Below are positions 7,570 through 15,167 of a stretch of DNA of 15,675 bases, piece after piece. Location of the stretch: assembly GCA_002384725.1 (NCBI GenBank), contig DGBF01000142.1:70408-86082 (forward strand), written 5' to 3'. Source of the DNA: Flavobacteriales bacterium UBA4011. Lineage in GTDB: Bacteria; Bacteroidota; Bacteroidia; Flavobacteriales_D; Crocinitomicaceae. Position numbers and translations under genes: made by a program. Each line of letters opens with the position of its first letter. The stretch's first letter is position 1. The notes beneath the pieces are model-generated. The model ran no database searches and had not been told where the DNA came from. It worked only from the letters and a program-made list of their open reading frames with translations.

Positions 7570-8898
7570 ATGGCTAAGAAAAAAGAGAAAATCTACGTGT
7601 TAGATACATCTGTACTCATTCACGATCATCAAGCAATCACTAATTTCGAAAACAACCATGTAGCAATTCCGATCACCGTATTGGAAGAATTGGATAAGTT
7701 CAAGGTCGGCAACGATTCAAAAAACTTTTCGGCTCGCGAAGTGATTCGCTTTATCGACAAATTGTCGGCTACTAGCAGTCTACAAAATTGGATATCCTTA
7801 GGGAAGAACAAAGGGGACTTCAAAGTTATTCTTGAAACAACACCCGCCGGACTCAACGCGGAAGACATATACGCACATGGAAAGAACGATCATAAAATCA
7901 TCAATTCCGCTTTGTTTTTGAAAGAAACGGAAAGGCAGAAGGATGTTATAATGATTACCAAAGACATTAATTTACGTATTAAGGCGAAGGCCTTGGGAAT
8001 AGCTGCGGAAGATTATGAGACGGGGAAAGTGTCCATGAATGAATTGGAAGACGCCTCTACACTAACGATCGAAAATTTGGAATCGGATGTAATCCGTGAA
8101 ATCTTTACCCGAGGAAAAATCGATGAAGATGGGATATTGGGCGACAGAAAAATTGCCAATGGATACTACATTTTAAAGAACGGGAAAAGCTCTTCTTTGG
8201 CCGTGTACAATCCGTTGTTGGATCAAATTGAACGAATCGAGAAAGAATTCGTGTATGGAATCAAACCGAAGAATGCCGAACAAGCTTTTGCCTTCAGTGC
8301 CTTATTGAACCCGGACATAAAATTGGTTGCCCTACAAGGCGTTGCTGGAACAGGTAAAACGCTTTTGGCTTTAGCTTCAGCATTGGAACAGTCAAAACAG
8401 TTTCATCAAGTTATTTTGGCTCGTCCAATTGTGCCATTGTCCAATAAAGAAATCGGATTTTTACCCGGCGATGCCAGCGACAAAATTGGTCCGTATATGG
8501 AACCACTTTGGGACAATTTAAAGTTCATCAAAGCGCAATTTGGCGAGAACGAAAAGAAGCACAAAGCCATAATGGAAATGGAGGAGCAAGGTAAAATTGT
8601 GATTACTCCATTAGCTTTCATCCGTGGACGTAGTTTGTCCAATATCATGTTCATTGTCGATGAAGCCCAAAATCTAACGCCACACGAGGTGAAAACGATC
8701 ATCACGCGAGCAGGAGAGGGTACGAAGATCGTCTTTACGGGGGATTGCCATCAAATAGATACACCTTATTTGGATGAAAACAGTAATGGACTTTCCTACT
8801 TGATAGATAAGTTAAAAGGGCAAAACTTATTTGCCCATGTTAAACTTGAAAAAGGGGAACGTTCTGAATTGGCTAATTTGGCCAATGATTTACTATAG
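7570..8898 (+). CDS. phoH: PIN domain-PhoH ATPase (YlaK/PhoH2 type)
   Basis: This is a 442-residue cytosolic fusion. The N-terminal PIN nuclease domain (about 8-145) shows the acidic set D12 in YVLDTSVL, E39/E40 in LEELDKFK, D107 in GKNDHK and D132 in MITKDINL. The C-terminal PhoH ATPase domain (about 235-442) has Walker A GVAGTGKT (257-264), FIRGRSL (350-356), Walker B FIVDEAQN (361-368) and GDCHQID (391-397). Members of this group studied elsewhere couple ATP-dependent unwinding to RNA cleavage, so a role in RNA turnover is inferred. The length is typical and all key residues are present. It stands alone between two terminators. A loose promoter-like pair lies upstream: TTTTTTG ending at 7518, then TACCTTTTG at 7542-7550. 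Confidence 0.93.
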   Translation: MAKKKEKIYVLDTSVLIHDHQAITNFENNHVAIPITVLEELDKFKVGNDSKNFSAREVIRFIDKLSATSSLQNWISLGKNKGDFKVILETTPAGLNAEDIYAHGKNDHKIINSALFLKETERQKDVIMITKDINLRIKAKALGIAAEDYETGKVSMNELEDASTLTIENLESDVIREIFTRGKIDEDGILGDRKIANGYYILKNGKSSSLAVYNPLLDQIERIEKEFVYGIKPKNAEQAFAFSALLNPDIKLVALQGVAGTGKTLLALASALEQSKQFHQVILARPIVPLSNKEIGFLPGDASDKIGPYMEPLWDNLKFIKAQFGENEKKHKAIMEMEEQGKIVITPLAFIRGRSLSNIMFIVDEAQNLTPHEVKTIITRAGEGTKIVFTGDCHQIDTPYLDENSNGLSYLIDKLKGQNLFAHVKLEKGERSELANLANDLL

Positions 8899-8922
8899 AA
8901 ACCACAGATTGTAATACATATA

Positions 8923-8944
8923 GGAGCCTTTCGGGGCTTTTTTT
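8923..8944 (+). terminator. Probable terminator of the PhoH gene
   Basis: AGCC (8925-8928) pairs with GGCT (8935-8938) around a TTTCGG loop, with two possible G-T pairs extending the base and a T-run to 8944. The stem is short, but it lies 24 nt after the stop codon, where a terminator is expected. Confidence 0.6.
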
Positions 8945-9211
8945 GGTATGAATTACGACGAATGAAGCGAGGAAGTGCTGGGTTGAAGGTGAGTCACGAA
9001 TTGCACGATCGCGAAGCAGCAACGAAGTTAATTTGCACGAATGTAAAGTGTGCACTGCTTTGTATAAGGCGCCACGATGGATTTAGAGCATACTTATAAA
9101 AACATGATTAATCACCAATACCCCTGCACCCAACATTAGTGAACACCGTAACTGTCCGGCAGGCAGGTTAGTGAAATTTGTGGCAGCAAAAAAACCAACA
9201 CAAAATAACAC
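8945..9211. other. Gene-free stretch between PhoH and the PKD remnant
   Basis: No convincing gene on either strand. The left part (about 8950-9042) is dense in ACGAA/CGAAG words and holds a near-direct repeat ATTGCACGA / ATTTGCACGA (9000-9008, 9031-9040). The second copy continues into a TGCAC...GTGCA dyad ending near 9053. The right part holds a GC-rich palindrome-like element (9152-9167) between two TTAGTGAA octamers. It may be the decayed remains of a mobile or repeat element. Confidence 0.4.
9136..9175. repeat. GC-rich short palindrome-like element flanked by 8-bp direct repeats
   Basis: CTGTCCGGCAGGCAGG (9152-9167) is markedly GC-rich for this region and near-palindromic around CCGG. 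It resembles CCTGCC/CCGG-type dispersed palindromes that I recall from Bacteroidota intergenic DNA; this could not be checked here. Identical octamers TTAGTGAA flank it at 9136-9143 and 9168-9175, as a small inserted element with target duplication would show. Confidence 0.3.
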
Positions 9212-9244
9212 AAAAAAAGCGCCTTGGAGAACCAAGACGCTTTT
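9212..9244 (-). terminator. Bidirectional hairpin terminator
   Basis: AAAAGCG (9215-9221) pairs with CGCTTTT (9238-9244); past one C/A mismatch, CTTGG pairs with CCAAG around an AGAA loop. On the minus strand the stem runs into seven T (9218-9212), so it ends transcription from the PKD remnant, 20 nt after its stop. The plus-strand T-run is only four long, so it could serve as a weaker backstop for the PhoH side. Confidence 0.8.
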
Positions 9245-9264
9245 CCTGAAATTTTTATTGAGGC

Positions 9265-10009
9265 TTACTCAATGATTAACTTTTTCACTAGGTTGTTGTC
9301 ACCTACTTGAATGTTTACAAAGTAAACTCCAGTTGGAACATTTCCTAAAGAAATCGTTTCAGAATGTGCACCGTCAATTGTAATAGATTGTGTTTCGTAA
9401 ACTAAAGCTCCAACCAAGTTTTCAACTCGGAAAGAAACGTTGCTGTTTGAAATCAATTCCATATCAATTGTGAATTCACCGTTAGATGGATTCGGGAATA
9501 CATTTACATCACCATTAACTAATAACTCATCAATTCCAGCAACAGTCAAAAGAATGCTGTCTGTGAATGTAGTAGAACCACAATCGTTTGTTATTGTCAA
9601 AGTAACAGTGTAAGGTCCTGAAGCACTATAAATGTTCCTTGGATTGGCAATTGTTGAAGTATTACCATCACCAAAGTTCCATAAATATGTTGGGTTTGGA
9701 CCAGTAGCTGATGTATTTGTAAACGGAGCTGTCAAATATGAAAGCGTCGACGTGAATGAAGGTAAGGGGCATCATTCATAGTAAGAGTGATTGTTTCTGT
9801 ACCTGATCCACAAGCATCTGTTATCGCTAAAGTATAAGCTCCACCAGTTGTTGCGTAAGTAGAATCATTCGTTGATGATGAACCCCCTGACCATTGGTAT
9901 GTATCAGCCATTTGTGTTCCTTGGTTACCGATTGTATCATATCTTACGATAATCCCATCTTGGCAGTATAAACGTAAACCTTGTCAATTATTGGAAACCC
10001 GCCGCTTAG
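9265..10009 (-). pseudogene. Remnant of a T9SS-exported PKD-repeat surface protein (5'-truncated, two frameshifts)
   Basis: Three minus-strand frames together read as one protein tail. Frame A (up to about 9766) gives a PKD domain with LWNFGDGNTST and an intact type A sorting domain from VNVFPNPSNG to the TAA at 9267-9265. Frame B (about 9770-9967) gives CQDGIIVRYDTIGN...TYQWSGG...TITLTMNDAP, which joins A as ...NDAP|LPSFTST if one C is restored in the GGGG/CCCC run at 9766-9769. Frame C (about 9968-10009) gives GFPIIDKVYVYT and joins B if one base is restored near 9965-9970. Frame C opens after a TAG at 10012-10010, with no start codon or signal peptide, and the neighbouring reductase ends only 17 nt away. 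The full-length gene would have been a long secreted adhesin-like protein. Sequencing error could explain the two indels but not the missing 5' part. It could still be transcribed by read-through from the reductase operon. Confidence 0.75.
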
Positions 10010-10026
10010 CTAACGAAAGAAGACAT

Positions 10027-10554
10027 TTAATGGTTGGTAAGAACTGAAAAAAGTTTTGTTTTTAATTCAGAATGGTAGGGTTCAGATAGAATTCCGTTGG
10101 TAAAATTTTCATGAAATTGAGGCAAAGAAAACACGGCAACAACAGCCGCACCATTTCTAGGAAAACGATCTTGAGCAGCTTCAAGAACCCCTTGACCTCC
10201 GCGCACGCCAGGCGAGGTTGCCATTAAGAACAAAGGCTTATCAACAAATACTGTACGATTCGGTATCCGCGACATCCAATCAAACACATTTTTAAAGGCT
10301 GCTGAATAACTGCTATTGTGCTCGGCTAGTGAAATAATAAGGATGTCGGCTTCAGCTATTTTTTCAGCTAGAGCCATGATTTTATCTGGAATTCCATCCT
10401 TGGATTCTCGTTCAGGACTATAAATCGCTACTTCATAATCGTTTAAGTCCAAAAGTTCTGTTGTGTGCGCCTCTGCTTGTTGTAGAACGTAGGACACTAA
10501 TTTTTTATTGATGGAGGCAGCACTGTTGCTACCTGCGAATCCTAATACTTTCAT
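10027..10554 (-). CDS. NADPH-dependent FMN reductase (flavodoxin-like fold)
   Basis: This 175-residue cytosolic protein of the NADPH-dependent FMN reductase family (azoreductase/ArsH/SsuE-like) is of normal length. The FMN-phosphate loop GSNSAASINKKL occupies residues 8-19, the flavin-contact segment AEHNSSYSAAFKNVFDWMSR 77-96, and SPGVRGG 114-120. It should reduce free or bound flavin, and possibly quinones, with NAD(P)H; the physiological acceptor cannot be read from sequence. The ATG at 10554 lies 11 nt after the selO stop, so the two are very probably one transcript. No terminator is seen after it before the PKD remnant. Confidence 0.88.
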   Translation of the reverse strand: MKVLGFAGSNSAASINKKLVSYVLQQAEAHTTELLDLNDYEVAIYSPERESKDGIPDKIMALAEKIAEADILIISLAEHNSSYSAAFKNVFDWMSRIPNRTVFVDKPLFLMATSPGVRGGQGVLEAAQDRFPRNGAAVVAVFSLPQFHENFTNGILSEPYHSELKTKLFSVLTNH

Positions 10555-10565
10555 TTAACGGGTTT

Positions 10566-12140
10566 TTAACTACTGCAAGATAACATAGAACATCCTACTT
10601 TGTTCATGGCCCAATCGGGACGCAAAGCAAACCACTTTTGCATGTTGGGTTGCTCGTCGTGCGGCTTTCTTAATAATTGATACAATTCATCAACCAATTC
10701 GAAATTGCCTTTGTCTGCTTCATCGATGGCCAATTGTGCCATATAGTTCCGCAATACATATTTTGGGTTCACTTTCTTCATGGCAAGCAATCGGCTTTCT
10801 ACCGTCATTCCTTCTTGCTCAAGCAATTTTTGATAGTCACCGAACCATTTTTCCCAATCCTCTTTTTTTGCGAGGAGCGACTTCTCGTCCAAATAACTTG
10901 TTGTGCCAAGGGTATTGAAAAAGGATTTAAAATCGAGGTATTCACGATTCGACAATTCCCGATAAAACATCGTCATATCGATTTGTGACGCTTCCAAATT
11001 CACGTTTAAGGCATCTATAAATCGGGCTGAAACAGATTCAAAAGTGGACAAGCCCAACTTCGAGCACATCATCTGGTGATAGTCGAGTGAATAGGATGCT
11101 TTATACTTTTCCAAAATTTCTTCTAGTGGTTTCGCCTCTTCTATTAATGGATAAATCGCATTGGCCAACTGCACCAAATTCCAAAAGGCGATGTTGGGCT
11201 GATTGCCAAAACGATATCTACGGTTTTCACTATCCGTCGTATTCGGAGTCCAGGAAGGATCGTAATTTTCCAACCAACCATACGGACCGTAGTCAATCGT
11301 CAACCCAAGAATAGACAAATTATCCGTATTCATTACGCCATGCACAAAACCGACGCGTTGCCAGTTAACGATCATGTCCTTGGTGCGCTTCACCACTTCG
11401 CTAAAAAACTGGAGATATGTTTCTTTGGACGGTTTTCCCAAATGCGGAAAGTGTTCGGTAATTGTAAAGTCGAGGAGTTGTTTTAATTCTTTAAGTTCAT
11501 TTTGCGCACTGAGAATCTCGAAATTGCCAAAGCGAACAAAGGAAGGTGAAGTCCGACAAACGACCGCTCCATGTTCGTCAGCTCGATTGCCATTGTAGAG
11601 CATATCGCGCGGGACCCAATCTCCCGTTTTCATCAAAGACAGCGCTCGAGTTGAGGGAACGCCCAGATTATGCATCGCTTCGCTGCACAAATATTCTCGA
11701 ATGCTCGAACGGAGGACAGCAAAACCATCAGCCGAACGTGAATAGGGTGTTGGTCCTGCACCTTTTAATTGAAAGGTCCAAGGCGCATCATTTATTTTTG
11801 TTTCGAGAATATTGATCGCTCGACCGTCGCCCAGTTGTCCCGCCCAATGTCCAAATTGATGTCCACCATAACGCATGGCATAGGGTTTGAAATTTGGAAA
11901 AGGAATCGTTCCACTCAGAATGTCTAGATCAACTGCATCCAATTTTTTCAATTGAAGTTCGTGCAATAGGTCAGTCGATGCATGAATCAACTCTGGCTTT
12001 GAAGGTTTTTTCGTTGCAGCAAAAGAAAAATGGGCGTGAGGAACTTGCCGTGTAAAATTTTCAGCAATTGTATCTGCTTCCAAATTTTTTGAAAAAGAAG
12101 GTTGTGGGACTAATTTTACGAAAGTTTTGTTCATTGACAT
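10566..12140 (-). CDS. selO: Protein adenylyltransferase SelO (YdiU/UPF0061)
   Basis: This 524-residue pseudokinase-fold enzyme transfers AMP from ATP to protein hydroxyls; in the studied bacterial and mitochondrial members it acts in redox homeostasis. Visible are GGHQFGHWAGQLGDGRA (92-108), the lysine K126 in FQLKGAGPTPYSR, and the metal/catalytic set D273-N274 (MNTDNLSILG) with D283 in TIDYGPYG. The last residues are GCSMLSCSS. C522, third from the end, sits where eukaryotic SelO carries selenocysteine, and a second cysteine is at C517. ATG 12140 (MSMNKTF) is preferred; ATG 12134 is equally possible and TTG 12152 less so. It lies 45 nt downstream of the large envelope-protein gene and 11 nt upstream of the reductase. 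Family assignment is firm; the targets are unknown. Confidence 0.95.
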   Translation of the reverse strand: MSMNKTFVKLVPQPSFSKNLEADTIAENFTRQVPHAHFSFAATKKPSKPELIHASTDLLHELQLKKLDAVDLDILSGTIPFPNFKPYAMRYGGHQFGHWAGQLGDGRAINILETKINDAPWTFQLKGAGPTPYSRSADGFAVLRSSIREYLCSEAMHNLGVPSTRALSLMKTGDWVPRDMLYNGNRADEHGAVVCRTSPSFVRFGNFEILSAQNELKELKQLLDFTITEHFPHLGKPSKETYLQFFSEVVKRTKDMIVNWQRVGFVHGVMNTDNLSILGLTIDYGPYGWLENYDPSWTPNTTDSENRRYRFGNQPNIAFWNLVQLANAIYPLIEEAKPLEEILEKYKASYSLDYHQMMCSKLGLSTFESVSARFIDALNVNLEASQIDMTMFYRELSNREYLDFKSFFNTLGTTSYLDEKSLLAKKEDWEKWFGDYQKLLEQEGMTVESRLLAMKKVNPKYVLRNYMAQLAIDEADKGNFELVDELYQLLRKPHDEQPNMQKWFALRPDWAMNKVGCSMLSCSS

Positions 12141-12185
12141 AAAGGTAAGCAAGTTTATAGCATCTGTATTATTGACCCATTTCGT

Positions 12186-14816
12186 TTACCTCTGTTGGAC
12201 GTAGCCTTTCTCTTTTCCTTGCAATTTGAGAATCCAATCATAATACCCGATGAAATGCGAATCGAAGAATCCTTTTCGTTCGTACAAATTTTTCGGCAGG
12301 AAAACCCGTCGATTAAAAGGTAAACCAGATACACTGCTTTGAGGAGCAACACCATCTTGTAAACACGGCGCATCCGAATAGCTGAGCTTAAATCGACTTC
12401 CGTATTGCCATATTTCTTGCCATTCCCTATGTTTTACTGTGCCACTTTTCGCATTTTCAGGTGCTACAATATAATAACCGCCAAAATTAATTTTTCCGCG
12501 CAGCACTTCTATCATTCCTTGGGCATAGGCAAATCCCATACTGTGGGCAACTATATATAAGGTGTCGTTTTCTGAAAATCCAGGATATTGATTCAATTCC
12601 TGCAAGACATTTCGTCCAGCAATTTTCCCTTTTTGTTTTCTATAGTTGAAACCGGATACATTGGCTTTTCTAGAGATAATGTTGATTGTACGTTTTTTAG
12701 GCGAAATAAACCGAAGTGGATTGTCGTTTTGGGCCATCCAACAAACATGCTTTTTCGGATTTTTGCACCTTTTAGGAAATGCCTGAGAAGCGCGTGTGAA
12801 ACTAATTAACGATCGATAATCGGACGTGGAAACTGAAAAATGGCCATCGGCATAAAATGTAACGGACGGATTTATTTTGTTCTGAAACTGCAGATTTATT
12901 TCACCCCATTGTTCCCAATAATCGTAACGGTCGAAATTGTAAACAAAGTTGGAAGAATTTGGATATTCCAACCCTTCCGCCATAATTCCGTTAAATCCAT
13001 CGGTGAAATTTTGTCCGCTGGAAGTAGGGCGATACCCATTTACAAAAACCAATACACGTCGCGGAATATTTTCCTTATTAGCTATATTTTCAATTTTCTT
13101 GTTGGAATAATCGAACACATCTTGTTTTTCAATTTTTCCGTCTTTGTCTTTTATTGTATGAACCACATAATGATTCTCAACAGCCGATTTATACTGTTCC
13201 GCTCGAAGAATGAGCGAGTCGCTGTTTGTTTTATAGGTGGTGCTCGTCTTTCCGTTTTTGTCTGTTTTCGATTCGAAATACAGCACTTTTTTTAATCGGC
13301 TGAACTGCCAATTTTTTCCTGTGTGAGTCAAAACTTCAGAGCTCAAGCCGTATTCACTTTGTTTGCGGAAATCGACGTTGGAGAACAGTTGACTTTTCGC
13401 TTGTCCATAACTCAAGCCACTGAGTTCAGGTAAAGGTCCAGAAAGCTGCGTGAATTGGTCTAGGATTTTATTGCCCCAACCCAGACTGTAATAAATCAAA
13501 AATCCACCTCCGACGAGTTTCAACCAAAACAGAAATCTTCTCGGAAAATTTCTCCAATTCTTACGTTGCCAAATCCTCTTTGCTCTCTTTCTGAGGAAAA
13601 AAACAAGTAGCAATACGCCAATTCCGAAAATGAAATTTAAGGCTGAAATGTAATACGGACCTATTCGCATAAATGGCCGAAGTAGGATGTTCCGAAAGTT
13701 AAATCGATAGGCTAAAAAATTCTTTTTGAAAGGTCGCCGAATAGAATTTGAAAAAGAGTTGTCTTTTAAAAGGATATTCCCTTTCTCGTCTTCTTCCCAG
13801 AAATAATAAGCAACAGTTCCATTCCCAACGGGCACATGTTCGTAGGCATCGCACGTTGAGAAATAAAAATAGGGATTTTGAAGTTTGTCCAATTGATAAT
13901 ACAACAGATTGTGTCCATCCGTATCGTCCATTAAGTTTTGCGTCGTTCCTCTCGGTGGACCGCTTTCCCAACTCGGGATCAGTCCGCCGAGTCCTATCGC
14001 CAAAGTCCGCCCAATTTGCTTTGAAAATTTCTTAGTATCCTGCTGAAAAGGAACGAAGCCCATCGCTTTGTACGGCAAAATATGGCCCAACTGGGTAGAA
14101 TCGATAAACGAGGGAATAATAAAAATGTAAAATGCTTTTTTGTCGGGTTTGTGGGTGTTGAAATATTGATTTCTCAGCAATCGCATTTGTCCGGTGTACT
14201 TCGCAACGTTTTCATCAGCTGTACCGAAAATGGTTTTGTCGTTGTACACCTTCGATTGAAATTTTTCATCGATAACGACTTCCCAATTTATGTTTGCTTG
14301 ACTAAAAACAACGTCCAGTTGTTGTCGTATTTCATTGTTATTGAACGGCAGTGCCATTAGTGGAACGAGAATCACTTTTTTCTTTTGTGGCTCGATGACC
14401 AAGGTGCGCAATTGCGCAATGGGTTTGTCATTAAAATAAGCACCTATTTCGAAGGGAGTAGTCGGGTAATCGATGCGAAGATACGCTTCAAAAGGAGATA
14501 TTTTAATCGGGATGATTAACCTTTTCCCAAAGTAAAAATCAATGTCATTCCAATTGGCTCCCAATGAATCAGTCGAATTGATTTTCACCCAATCCGTTTC
14601 GCCTTTCACTAAAACTTTAACGGGTACTTTTTGTTTTTCGTCCTGCTCATTTTCCACCCAAGGAAAACGATCTTTTCGTTGGTCATTTGGCACGGAACTA
14701 AAACCACCAACCTGTTTTTCATGGGGCGTGAAAACAATGGAAGGAATCTCCTTTTGAGAAAGGCTGAACAAAGGATTGCCCCACAAAATCAACAAGAAAA
14801 GCCAGAGTCGTTTCAA
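12186..14816 (-). CDS. Envelope protein: zincin-like domain without HExxH + two membrane segments + alpha/beta-hydrolase-like domain
   Basis: I do not recognise this 876-residue protein as a named family. It starts with a signal peptide (1 to about 20). Residues 22-385 form an exported domain. Within it, RTLAIGLGG (270-278) followed by GTTQNLMDD (290-298) and a GxxLxxYQxDxLxNP tail resembles metallopeptidases reading RTLAHELGHG...NLMDY, but the HExxH zinc site is absent. Hydrophobic segments lie at about 389-408 and 428-446, with a basic loop between them (RKRAKRIWQRKNWRNFPRR), so both large domains should face the periplasm. Residues 586-860 look like a serine alpha/beta hydrolase: RRVLVFVNGYRP (586-597), a nucleophile elbow VAHSMG (S759), possible acids D815/D821, and H854 in FFDSHF. 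The only usable start is TTG 14816, with a TATCTTTG box 20 nt before it; no in-frame ATG lies between the upstream TAA and residue 154. The selO gene follows after 45 nt. Confidence is high that it is a gene and modest on the domain readings. Confidence 0.8.
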   Translation of the reverse strand: MKRLWLFLLILWGNPLFSLSQKEIPSIVFTPHEKQVGGFSSVPNDQRKDRFPWVENEQDEKQKVPVKVLVKGETDWVKINSTDSLGANWNDIDFYFGKRLIIPIKISPFEAYLRIDYPTTPFEIGAYFNDKPIAQLRTLVIEPQKKKVILVPLMALPFNNNEIRQQLDVVFSQANINWEVVIDEKFQSKVYNDKTIFGTADENVAKYTGQMRLLRNQYFNTHKPDKKAFYIFIIPSFIDSTQLGHILPYKAMGFVPFQQDTKKFSKQIGRTLAIGLGGLIPSWESGPPRGTTQNLMDDTDGHNLLYYQLDKLQNPYFYFSTCDAYEHVPVGNGTVAYYFWEEDEKGNILLKDNSFSNSIRRPFKKNFLAYRFNFRNILLRPFMRIGPYYISALNFIFGIGVLLLVFFLRKRAKRIWQRKNWRNFPRRFLFWLKLVGGGFLIYYSLGWGNKILDQFTQLSGPLPELSGLSYGQAKSQLFSNVDFRKQSEYGLSSEVLTHTGKNWQFSRLKKVLYFESKTDKNGKTSTTYKTNSDSLILRAEQYKSAVENHYVVHTIKDKDGKIEKQDVFDYSNKKIENIANKENIPRRVLVFVNGYRPTSSGQNFTDGFNGIMAEGLEYPNSSNFVYNFDRYDYWEQWGEINLQFQNKINPSVTFYADGHFSVSTSDYRSLISFTRASQAFPKRCKNPKKHVCWMAQNDNPLRFISPKKRTINIISRKANVSGFNYRKQKGKIAGRNVLQELNQYPGFSENDTLYIVAHSMGFAYAQGMIEVLRGKINFGGYYIVAPENAKSGTVKHREWQEIWQYGSRFKLSYSDAPCLQDGVAPQSSVSGLPFNRRVFLPKNLYERKGFFDSHFIGYYDWILKLQGKEKGYVQQR

Positions 14817-14836
14817 TAAATGTTTTAAAAGAAAGG

Positions 14837-14844
14837 CAAAGATA
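14837..14844 (-). promoter_or_regulatory. Probable -7 box (TATCTTTG) of the envelope-protein operon
   Basis: TATCTTTG on the minus strand fits TAnnTTTG exactly and ends 20 nt before the TTG start at 14816, which supports that start. No well-spaced -33 TTTG is seen; the nearest TTG is 15 nt upstream of the box. Confidence 0.45.
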
Positions 14845-14936
14845 AATTGATTTTATTAGCAAGTCGATTCATTTTTAGTATTTACTAAACCAAAAGATAG
14901 CGAGAACTCTGCAAGAAAATCCGTATCTTTCTTTCC

Positions 14937-15167
14937 ATGAGTGAAGAAACAAATTGGATACGTGTGTACACGGGAAGCGATTTTTCAGCGTCTTTGCTGC
15001 AAGCCGAAATAGAAAACTTAGGCGTAAAAGCACAATTGAAATCGGACAGAACGGCGGGACTAAACGCGGGGTTTGGTTCATCTGGTTTTGCCCAAGTTCT
15101 GGTGCATGAAAACGATGCAGCGAAAGTGAAAGAAACTTTAGAAGCGTTTACCGAAAAAATGAAGTAA
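14937..15167 (+). CDS. Small DUF2007-type putative signal-transducing protein
   Basis: This 76-residue soluble protein has the DUF2007 pattern. WIRVYTGSDFSASLLQAEIENLGVKAQL (8-35) gives a first strand and helix, and FAQVLVHENDAAKVKETLEAF (51-71) gives a strand followed by a DAxxxxxxL helix, as in the GlnB-like 'putative signal transducing protein' domain. The molecular role of the family is not established. It is divergent from the envelope-protein operon, 120 bp apart. A near-consensus TATCTTTC (14924-14931) sits too close to the ATG to be its -7 box unless the transcript is leaderless. The ATG at 14937 fits the usual family N-terminus. Confidence 0.78.
   Translation: MSEETNWIRVYTGSDFSASLLQAEIENLGVKAQLKSDRTAGLNAGFGSSGFAQVLVHENDAAKVKETLEAFTEKMK

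Noticed and set aside
8873..9055. 60-codon minus-strand frame overlapping the end of the PhoH gene
   Set aside because: It overlaps the PhoH C-terminus and the terminator antisense, and its product shows no recognisable features.
9766..9970. Programmed frameshifting in the PKD remnant
   Set aside because: The 5' part, start codon and signal peptide are missing, so decay or sequencing error is simpler than recoding.
9265..10026. Insertion sequence or mobile cassette around the PKD remnant
   Set aside because: No transposase, terminal inverted repeats or target duplications were seen at its borders.
10566..10592. Selenocysteine insertion at the SelO C-terminus
   Set aside because: The codon at this position is TGC (Cys); there is no in-frame TGA, and the gene ends in TAA.
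12155..12373. 72-codon minus-strand frame overlapping the end of the envelope-protein gene
   Set aside because: It lies almost entirely inside a well-supported 876-codon frame on the same strand, so it is a shifted-frame shadow.
13699..13971. 90-codon frame beside the missing HExxH region, considered as evidence that a frameshift hid the zinc site
   Set aside because: Its translation contains no HExxH or zincin motif, and the main frame continues normally on both sides.
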